From assembly GCF_900540665.1 (NCBI RefSeq), contig NZ_UQGV01000097.1:1-6114 (forward strand): a stretch of DNA of 6,114 bases, given 5' to 3'. The notes under the pieces are model-generated. The model saw only the letters and a list, made by a program, of their open reading frames with translations, did no database searches and had not been told where the DNA came from. A program made the position numbers and the translations under genes. Numbering within the stretch: position 1 is the stretch's first letter; each line of letters opens with the position of its first letter. Shown here piece after piece: positions 1 through 4,175 of the stretch. The DNA comes from an uncultured Catenibacterium sp. GTDB lineage: Bacteria > Bacillota_I > Bacilli_A > Erysipelotrichales > Coprobacillaceae.

Positions 1-31
1 AGTAATGTTCGTGAGAACTTACATTATCTCG

Positions 32-53
32 ATGTGAGTATATTTAATCACAT
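32..53. repeat. Inverted repeat upstream of the antitoxin gene
   Basis: ATGTGA (32-37) and TCACAT (48-53) form a 6-bp inverted repeat around a 10-base AT-rich spacer, ending 21 bases before the antitoxin start. Type II antitoxins often repress their own operon by binding such repeats near the promoter, so this is a candidate operator. I could not place a convincing -35/-10 pair beside it. A short repeat in AT-rich DNA can also arise by chance. Confidence 0.25.
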
Positions 54-74
54 TTTGAGTGGCAGTGATAGGAT

Positions 75-254
75 ATGGAAAACAGAACAGTAATTATTAA
101 TGGTGTATCTTATACTTGTTTAACTGATGAAGAATACGAAGATTTACAGATAGTAGCTGCTTATGAAGAAAGAAAAAAGAGTAAAGATTTTAAAACCATT
201 AGCTTTGATGAATTCTTAAAAGACAGAGAAGAAAAGTATGGAGTTAAATTTTGA
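75..254 (+). CDS. Putative type II antitoxin, 59 residues
   Basis: The ORF starts at ATG 75, because an in-frame TAG at 69-71 excludes earlier starts. The ribosome site is weak (GATAGGAT directly before the ATG). The product is small and highly charged. A beta-like N-terminus (residues 4-14, TVIINGVSYTC) leads into an acidic helix (LTDEEYEDLQIVAAYEERKK) and a C-terminal segment, DFKTISFDEFLKD, typical of the toxin-wrapping tails of small antitoxins that precede RelE/ParE toxins. The toxin start lies 17 bases inside the end of this gene in another frame, so the two were translationally coupled. I infer that it neutralises the toxin and represses the operon. I cannot name the antitoxin family, and a DNA-binding fold is not obvious. 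The assignment rests mostly on size, tail and context. Its partner is broken, so it may now act as an orphan antitoxin or have no function. Confidence 0.6.
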   Translation: MENRTVIINGVSYTCLTDEEYEDLQIVAAYEERKKSKDFKTISFDEFLKDREEKYGVKF

Positions 255-536
255 TATTGAAATCGAACCATACATTATAGAAATTATAGACAACATTGAT
301 TATTATAACTATATTAGATTCAGAAACTTCTCTATAGGAATCTTTCTAACCAAAGAATTACGAAAAGTCAAGGGAATAGTTGAGGCCAATCCACATATTG
401 GCAAGAAGGTTCAAACAAATATAAGTATGTCATGCCAACTACCAAAGCAGTCTTATATTATGAAATAATAGAAAATAGCAGAAATATCATTTTCTATGAT
501 TACAAACCTTTCAAACAGAATAAATACCTGTATTAA
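238..536 (+). pseudogene. RelE/ParE-family toxin gene, disrupted by a frameshift
   Basis: RelE/ParE toxins are roughly 90-110-residue mRNA interferases or gyrase poisons. The start at ATG 238 opens with IEIEPYIIEIIDNIDYYN, like the N-terminal helix of plasmid-stabilisation toxins. It runs through ELRKVKGIVEANPHIGKK, the family's helix followed by an NPxIG-type turn. As written, this frame ends after 76 residues at TAA 466-468. The expected C-terminal strands sit in the other frame from about 417 to TAA 534-536: KYKYVMPTTK, then YYEIIENSRNIIFYDYKP. One missing base in the A-run at 413-415 accounts for the break. Restoring one A gives a continuous 99-residue protein of normal family length. The final strands carry catalytic or core residues in this family, so the truncated form is probably inactive. 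A sequencing error in the A-run remains possible. The gene overlaps the antitoxin by 17 bases and ends inside the terminator hairpin. Confidence 0.7.
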
Positions 537-570
537 AATACCTGCTCATCAATGAGCAGGTATTTTAATA
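531..570. terminator. Bidirectional intrinsic terminator between toxin relic and nitroreductase
   Basis: A perfect inverted repeat joins 531-551 to 550-570: 19 paired bases with a GC core (CCTGCTCAT/ATGAGCAGG) flanked by AAAA and TTTT runs, and only two or four unpaired loop bases. The A/T flanks give a U-tract on either strand, so it can end both the rightward toxin-antitoxin transcript and the leftward nitroreductase transcript. It contains the stop codons of both genes: TAA 534-536 on plus and TAA 565-567 on minus. Confidence 0.88.
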
Positions 571-1089
571 CTTTGGTGTATGTACTTTATTTAACAATTC
601 TTCTGTTACTTCTTTGGCAGGTAATGTTTGATCAATATGTCCAACCGATAATAGTGCTTCTAAACGTAGATTCTTTGGAAAATGAAAGATATTTCTAATA
701 TAGTCCTCAGTTGAATCTTCTGTAGATGATACTCTATTTCTTCCCTGAATCCAGCAGCTGCCAAGACCTAGTGATGAAGCCATATAATGCATAGTCAAGA
801 TGACATTACTGCAGTCTTCTACCCAGACATCCGTCTTATCTTCATCACCTAATACAATAATACAGGCACCTGCCCCTTCTAGCATCTGACTTCCTGCTTT
901 TCTACATTGAGATAATTCTGTCAATAGCTTTGGATCAGTGACTACAATGAGTTCTTCTGGTTTGATATTACGTCCACTTGGTGCAAGTAATCCTGCTTCT
1001 ACAATTTTATCCAATAATTCTTTTTCTACAGGTTCTCCAGTATATTGTCTATAGCTTCTTCTTTGTTTTAAAAAATCTAAAAATTCCAT
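565..1089 (-). CDS. Nitroreductase-family FMN-dependent oxidoreductase
   Basis: The 174-residue product is a single nitroreductase domain, the usual size of the short NfnB/FRP-like members. Visible marks are the N-terminal RRSYRQYT motif (residues 10-17), whose arginines contact FMN phosphate, and APSGRNIKPEELIVV (about 36-50). Further marks are the central helix NVILTMHYMASSLGLGSCWI and a C-terminal LEALLSVGH strand. The family forms homodimers that bind FMN at the interface and reduce nitro compounds, quinones or other substrates with NAD(P)H. The true substrate cannot be read from sequence. I chose the ATG at 1089 because AAAGGGTGA precedes it at suitable spacing. The upstream in-frame ATG at 1131 lies beyond the -10 box, so it would not be transcribed. 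The gene is monocistronic and closes in the shared hairpin at 531-570. Confidence 0.9.
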   Translation of the reverse strand: MEFLDFLKQRRSYRQYTGEPVEKELLDKIVEAGLLAPSGRNIKPEELIVVTDPKLLTELSQCRKAGSQMLEGAGACIIVLGDEDKTDVWVEDCSNVILTMHYMASSLGLGSCWIQGRNRVSSTEDSTEDYIRNIFHFPKNLRLEALLSVGHIDQTLPAKEVTEELLNKVHTPKY

Positions 1090-1113
1090 ATAATCACCCT
1101 TTCTTTCCTCCCC

Positions 1114-1122
1114 ATTATAACA
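1114..1122 (-). promoter_or_regulatory. Extended -10 promoter of the nitroreductase gene
   Basis: On the minus strand TGTTATAAT occurs here, a perfect -10 hexamer preceded by the TGn extension of extended -10 promoters. No good -35 hexamer lies 17 bases upstream, as expected where the extension compensates. Transcription would start near 1107, leaving a leader under 20 bases that includes the ribosome site. It lies against, and partly shares DNA with, the divergent promoter at 1125-1152. Confidence 0.7.
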
Positions 1123-1124
1123 TA

Positions 1125-1152
1125 TTGACATGTGGTGTGGTTTTTCTATAAT
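1125..1152 (+). promoter_or_regulatory. Consensus sigma-A promoter of the membrane protein gene
   Basis: TTGACA (1125-1130) and TATAAT (1147-1152) are both perfect consensus hexamers with a 16-base spacer. Transcription should begin near 1159, practically at the ribosome site AAAGGAG (1159-1165), so the leader is only about 16 bases. The near-perfect match predicts strong transcription unless a regulator intervenes. Confidence 0.85.
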
Positions 1153-1175
1153 GAGGGTAAAGGAGCGTGATATTT

Positions 1176-1988
1176 ATGCGTATGTTACGTACAATTGTAT
1201 TAGATATTCTTATTTTCATTCTTGTGAATGTATTATGTTTCTCAATGCTTTGTCCAAGTATTATAAATAGTGCTATACAGAATGATGAAATTACCCAGGA
1301 AATGACAAATAAGGTTATGACAGTTATTAACCAATACACATACCGTCTTCCTGACATAACTATAAAAAAGATACAAGCAGATATTAGTCAATCTGAGTCT
1401 ATGACCGCACTAACAAGTAAATATAGTCAGGCTATTATTAAACAGATGGCTACAGGTGAAGATAATAAAGAAGATATGACACCTTATATCAATAATCTGG
1501 CACAGGAATGTTTTGAGATTGTAGAGAAAGATACAGATATTACATTACCTAATATATTAAAGACATCACTTACTAAATTGATTTCTTCAGGATTAATATC
1601 TCAGGGAATTGATCAGTATGTAGATAATTATATTAGTCAACAATCTCCTAAAAGATTGAAGATGATACAAATTTTTTATCAGTTAACACTTGATTCTAAT
1701 CGTATAATTATAGGTGCTATTCTTGTTGTATTGTGCTTGATTCAATTGATTGTAGATAAGTTATATGGATTAACTGCATTAGGTGTAACAGGTTTATTAT
1801 CCGGACTAAATGTAAGCTATATTATGCCACTCGCAATTAGTGAAGGAGCTAGTTCTTATTTGAATCGTACAGTCATCTTTGATCCATCAATACTTAGAAC
1901 ACCAGGATTAATAATATGTGGGATATCTGTTGTAGTAGTAATAATCGCACAATTAATCATGAGAAAAACAGCTAGAAAATTAATCTAG
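1176..1988 (+). CDS. Membrane protein of unknown function, 270 residues
   Basis: I do not recognise the family. The predicted topology has an N-terminal membrane segment (residues about 6-27) followed by roughly 145 mostly hydrophilic residues (28-175). That stretch is helix-rich and contains ITQEMTNKVMTVIN and a GEDNKEDM patch. A cluster of three hydrophobic segments follows (about 176-194, 197-218 and 243-262), ending in the basic tail RKTARKLI. This predicts a large domain outside the membrane, anchored at both ends. I chose ATG 1176 because AAAGGAG lies 10 bases upstream. The GTG at 1167 would be only one base from that site and is unlikely. The gene stands alone, is driven by a consensus promoter, and its last seven codons plus stop form the left part of its own terminator. 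It has no catalytic motif, lipobox or recognisable transporter signature. Confidence 0.85.
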   Translation: MRMLRTIVLDILIFILVNVLCFSMLCPSIINSAIQNDEITQEMTNKVMTVINQYTYRLPDITIKKIQADISQSESMTALTSKYSQAIIKQMATGEDNKEDMTPYINNLAQECFEIVEKDTDITLPNILKTSLTKLISSGLISQGIDQYVDNYISQQSPKRLKMIQIFYQLTLDSNRIIIGAILVVLCLIQLIVDKLYGLTALGVTGLLSGLNVSYIMPLAISEGASSYLNRTVIFDPSILRTPGLIICGISVVVVIIAQLIMRKTARKLI

Positions 1989-1997
1989 CTGTTTTTT
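1964..1997 (+). terminator. Intrinsic terminator overlapping the gene end
   Basis: AAAACAGCTAGA (1965-1976) pairs with TCTAGCTGTTTT (1984-1995) across a 7-base loop, and a run of six T follows the GC core (1992-1997). The left arm and loop are coding sequence, and the stop TAG (1986-1988) lies in the right arm. Confidence 0.88.
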
Positions 1998-2059
1998 ACT
2001 GGGACAAATTAGCCCCTAGTTGTATTATCTTTAAAAAGTATGGAAATAATATGGGATTC

Positions 2060-2158
2060 TTAAAGAAGAAAATAAAAGACTATTTCATGCGTTCTTTCTT
2101 CAATTTCCGCATCAAACTCTTCTTTAGTAAGACGTACTCTAATTTATTGATTTTTCAT
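2060..2158 (-). pseudogene. Relic of a small gene with an early stop codon
   Basis: Reading leftward, AGAGGTC precedes an ATG at 2158. The frame gives MKNQ, a TAA stop, then IRVRLTKEEFDAEIEERTHE before a second stop at 2060-2062. The segment after the first stop reads like the start of a small DNA-binding or relaxosome accessory protein (a strand of alternating basic and hydrophobic residues followed by a charged helix). That resemblance is loose. The nonsense codon at position 5 and the short remainder suggest a decayed gene. Bases 1998-2190 hold nothing else I can support. Confidence 0.35.
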
Positions 2159-2191
2159 GCATAAGACCTCTTTTTCTTGACTTCATCGCGT

Positions 2192-2219
2192 AAAAAAAGA
2201 CCTGCATTATGCAAGTCTT
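2192..2219 (-). terminator. Intrinsic terminator of the alkyltransferase-homologue gene
   Basis: On the minus strand AGACTTGCA pairs with TGCAGGTCT (one G-U pair) across a three-base loop, and seven T follow (plus-strand A-run 2192-2198). The stop codon TAA (2207-2209) forms part of the loop, so the last codons double as the left arm. Confidence 0.85.
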
Positions 2220-2737
2220 GTATCTATTCTCATACTGCTGTTAATAACTGAGGCTTTTTCGAAGAGGAGAAGCTTCTTTTTCTTTTCTACACCAGAAGCA
2301 TAGCCTTTTAAGTTACCCTTAGAACCGATTACACGGTGTGAAGGGATGATTAACGCAATATGATTATGACCAATAGCACCACCAACTGCCTGTGCTGACA
2401 TTTCTTTCTTGTTACCATATTTTGCGATAGCTTTCGCAATATCACCATAAGTGATTGTTTCACCATAAGGGATGTGCTGGATAATAGTCCAGATCATTCT
2501 CTGGAATGGTGTTCCCTGCATTTTAATAGGTGGACAGAAGTTAGGAACGATTCCATCAAAGTATAGATTTAACCAGGCAATTGTCTGATCAAAGACTGGT
2601 AAATCCTGTTCTACTGGTTCCTTTAGGATATCCGCATAGTATTTATCATCTTCAAACCATAAACCAATAAGTGACTCACCATCACTTGCCATAGTAATTT
2701 CTCCAATTGGAGACTGGTATCTTTTAATATATTCCAT
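2207..2737 (-). CDS. Alkyltransferase-like protein (Ogt/MGMT fold) lacking the acceptor cysteine
   Basis: The 176-residue product matches bacterial O6-methylguanine-DNA methyltransferases end to end. It has the N-terminal domain (YQSPIGEITMASDG near residue 7), GTPFQRMIWTIIQHIPYGETITYGDIA (75-101), the AVGGAIGHN helix (117-125), the active-site loop and GYASGVEKKKKLLLFE (145-160). Family enzymes move the alkyl group to the Cys of PCHRV. Here that loop reads PSHRV, with Ser133 encoded by TCA, two base changes from any Cys codon. The only Cys is residue 68, outside the active site. The position of the 'arginine finger' (human Arg128) is Gln116. The Tyr, Asn and Glu positions of the pocket (Tyr97, Asn125, Glu160) are kept. 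I infer a lesion-binding, non-catalytic protein similar in principle to the alkyltransferase-like (ATL) proteins, which carry Trp or Ala. GGAGG lies 8 bases before ATG 2737. The TTG further upstream is not needed. Confidence 0.85.
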   Translation of the reverse strand: MEYIKRYQSPIGEITMASDGESLIGLWFEDDKYYADILKEPVEQDLPVFDQTIAWLNLYFDGIVPNFCPPIKMQGTPFQRMIWTIIQHIPYGETITYGDIAKAIAKYGNKKEMSAQAVGGAIGHNHIALIIPSHRVIGSKGNLKGYASGVEKKKKLLLFEKASVINSSMRIDTRLA

Positions 2738-2760
2738 TATTTTTACCTCCAAAAATAAAC

Positions 2761-2819
2761 AAAAAAAGCATTAGCGTACGCAAAAAAGAATTTCTTTTTA
2801 TACGTATAGCTAATGCTTT
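2761..2819 (-). terminator. Long hairpin with U-tract between the Tim44-like gene and the alkyltransferase homologue
   Basis: On the minus strand AAAGCATTAGC (2819-2809) pairs perfectly with GCTAATGCTTT (2775-2765), and the run continues as seven T (2767-2761). The interior can extend the stem: ACGTA/TACGC-like pairing, then AAAAAGAA with TTCTTTTT. It is well placed to end the leftward Tim44-like transcript. It also lies in the region upstream of the alkyltransferase homologue, 15 bases before its ribosome site, so it could act as an attenuator on any transcript starting further upstream. Confidence 0.8.
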
Positions 2820-2824
2820 GTGAA
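2797..2824 (-). promoter_or_regulatory. Candidate promoter inside the terminator hairpin
   Basis: On the minus strand TTCACA (2824-2819) and TATAAA (2802-2797), each one base from consensus, are separated by 16 bases. A transcript from about 2790 would lack the 5' arm of the hairpin and so escape termination before reaching the alkyltransferase homologue. This is inference from sequence match only. Confidence 0.4.
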
Positions 2825-2830
2825 TGACAT
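2810..2830 (-). other. Possible six-codon leader peptide
   Basis: An ATG at 2830 opens MSFTKH followed by TAG (2810-2812), preceded by AAAGGA about 12 bases upstream. Its stop falls in the 5' arm of the hairpin at 2761-2819, so a ribosome there could block hairpin folding. The spacing is long and so short an ORF can arise by chance. It is recorded only because of its position. Confidence 0.15.
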
Positions 2831-2857
2831 GCTATAAAATATTCCTTTGTTGGTTGT

Positions 2858-2886
2858 ATTGTAACACAATTATTTCACAAGGTCAA
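2858..2886 (-). promoter_or_regulatory. Candidate sigma-A promoter just after the Tim44-like gene
   Basis: On the minus strand TTGACC (2886-2881) and TACAAT (2863-2858) are spaced by 17 bases, and TGT before the -10 gives an extended -10. The -35 begins two bases after the stop codon of the preceding gene. Transcription from about 2851 toward the alkyltransferase homologue would cross the U-tailed hairpin at 2761-2819 and so would be attenuated unless that hairpin is prevented from forming. Confidence 0.55.
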
Positions 2887-2888
2887 TC

Positions 2889-3566
2889 TTAGACTTCATC
2901 TTCCTGCCTGATCTCATCTAAATAAATCCTGTCTTCTTCTACTATAAAGCGCCAGTATTCAATAAAGATTTCTTTATTATCCTGAGTGACTTCATTACCT
3001 TTGATCATTCTATCTCTCATCTTACCTTCTATATAAGACCAGAAGTAGTCATCACCTACTTCTACAACCATTGTTTTAAGAAGTCTGATATCAGAAAGTT
3101 CATTACGTATACCTTCATACTCCCACCAGTTAAGTTTTGTTTCCCATTGGTCGAATAATGCTGGAGAAAGATATTGTTTAAGACAGTCCATATCTCTCTT
3201 GTTCCAGGCTTTTTGAATGGTGTAATAGTGAGCAGTGACCTGTTTATTCATCTTCTTTTCATCAAAGAATGAGTTATTGTTTTCTTCAAGTTCTTTTTTC
3301 ATGGCCTTATGCATAGAGATTGCTTTATATCTACGACGATATTTTTCCATATATGAAAAACCATATGATACAAGACAGAAAGTTATAATACTAGCAGCAC
3401 GCTCTTGTGGTGATGTTGTACGTCTAACAGGATGAGATCCATGACCTGAGGAACTGCCTCCTCCACCGCCTCCACTTGATCCACCTCCACCTGCTCTTGC
3501 ATAGACAGGAGAAATAGAAAAACATAATATACATACAATAAATAAACATCTAATTAATTTCTTCAT
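2889..3566 (-). CDS. Secreted or membrane-anchored Tim44-like domain protein
   Basis: The 225-residue product starts with a signal peptide (KK, hydrophobic core LFIVCILCFSI, probable cleavage after ARA at residue 25). A Gly/Ser-rich linker follows (26-43, runs of GGGG and SSSG), then a possible membrane segment (58-74) and a basic stretch (KYRRRYK). The alpha/beta region at about 105-218 (YYTIQKAWNKRDMDCLKQYL, then LFDQWETKLN) matches bacterial Tim44-like domains. In mitochondria this fold helps protein import at the inner membrane. The role of the bacterial versions is not established. I chose ATG 3566 because AGGAGG lies four bases upstream and the signal peptide begins there. An open frame extends upstream to about 3662 but overlaps the preceding gene's coding frame. 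The gene lies eight bases from the stop of the upstream membrane-protein pseudogene, so the two were probably co-transcribed. Confidence 0.78.
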   Translation of the reverse strand: MKKLIRCLFIVCILCFSISPVYARAGGGGSSGGGGGGSSSGHGSHPVRRTTSPQERAASIITFCLVSYGFSYMEKYRRRYKAISMHKAMKKELEENNNSFFDEKKMNKQVTAHYYTIQKAWNKRDMDCLKQYLSPALFDQWETKLNWWEYEGIRNELSDIRLLKTMVVEVGDDYFWSYIEGKMRDRMIKGNEVTQDNKEIFIEYWRFIVEEDRIYLDEIRQEDEV

Positions 3567-3574
3567 AAATCCTC

Positions 3575-4045
3575 CTAAGAGATTAGAAACATTACTAATA
3601 TCATGAATACCATGATACATACCAAAAAGCCAGATATACATAATAACAAACCAAGCCACCAAATAAATATTCTTTCTTTTCTAGTAATAATACAAAAGAT
3701 GAGTCCTACAAAAGAAAATATAGGGTCAAGCACAATTATATCTGTATAAGAATAAGGAGCATGGTTAGCACTATAGAAATAGATTAATAATGTTGCAATA
3801 GATAATAAGCCACAAATAAGTGGTATAAAATTCTTTTTTTATAGATAAAGTATAGCACAAAAAAAAAGAATGATAAGACATATCTTCATGATTACTGACT
3901 TACTTTTTGAAGTATTGATTAAGCCAACAATGATTCCAATAATTGTCGCAGCTAATAATGATATGACTGATAATTCAATTGTAATCACTATGACCTGATT
4001 GAATCGACTAGCGAAAAAACCTAAATTGTCAAAAAATCCTTTCAG
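3575..4045 (-). pseudogene. Interrupted four-segment membrane protein gene
   Basis: The frame from 4045 to TAG 3575-3577 is open for 157 codons apart from one TAA at 3839-3841 (codon 69). Both halves are membrane-protein-like. The first contains VIVITIELSVISLLAATIIG and IMKICLIILFFCAILYL. The second contains FIPLICGLLSIATLLIYFY, a hydrophobic stretch ending in CIITRKER, and a final hydrophobic run, LLLCISGFLVCIMVFMILV. The second half has no start codon of its own near the break. The first codon in the position dictated by the AAAAGGGGG ribosome site is CTG, and no ATG lies in frame until codon 53. A lost ATG and a nonsense codon together suggest a decaying gene. CTG initiation or stop readthrough is the alternative. 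The family is not recognised. It sits immediately upstream of the Tim44-like gene. Confidence 0.6.
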
Positions 4046-4073
4046 ATGAATCCCCCTTTTCTTTTATGAATAT

Positions 4074-4102
4074 AAATTACACCTATTTTTCATTTATATC
4101 AA
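4074..4102 (-). promoter_or_regulatory. Weak candidate promoter for the Tim44-like operon
   Basis: On the minus strand TTGATA (4102-4097) and TAATTT (4079-4074) are spaced by 17 bases, with TG directly before the -10. It lies about 30 bases before the AAAAGGGGG ribosome site. The surrounding DNA is very AT-rich, so chance matches are likely. Confidence 0.35.
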
Positions 4103-4142
4103 AGTTTTTTATCGTCATAAAAATATATTATTAAATTGTATT

Positions 4143-4171
4143 AAAAAAGAAACAAAGTGAGACTTTGTTTC
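4143..4171 (-). terminator. Intrinsic terminator of the MATE transporter gene
   Basis: On the minus strand GAAACAAAGT (4171-4162) pairs perfectly with ACTTTGTTTC (4158-4149) around a three-base loop, followed by six T (4148-4143). It begins four bases after the stop codon. A second, 8-bp hairpin at 4178-4196 (AAGCATCA/TGATGCTT) lies over the last codons. Confidence 0.9.
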
Positions 4172-4175
4172 CTGT

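Noticed and set aside
1090..1131. N-terminal extension of the nitroreductase starting at 1131
   Set aside because: It would begin upstream of the extended -10 element, and the family motif begins right after the ATG at 1089.
1115..1357. 80-codon leftward ORF
   Set aside because: It lies antisense inside the membrane protein gene and across both promoters, has no ribosome site, and its sequence looks like a frame shadow.
2001..2022. Imperfect inverted repeat CTGGG...CCCCTAG as an insertion-sequence end
   Set aside because: It is short and imperfect, with no matching partner elsewhere in the window, no target duplication and no transposase.
2051..2164. 37-codon rightward ORF (begins MGFLKKKIKDYF)
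   Set aside because: There is no ribosome site or promoter, and its composition reflects AT-rich DNA.
3235..3435. 66-codon rightward ORF
   Set aside because: It is antisense to the Tim44-like gene. Its Phe/Ser-rich content simply mirrors Lys/Glu-rich codons of the real gene.
3567..3662. N-terminal extension of the Tim44-like protein to 257 residues
   Set aside because: The extension overlaps the preceding membrane gene in another frame, whereas AGGAGG and a signal peptide mark the start at 3566.
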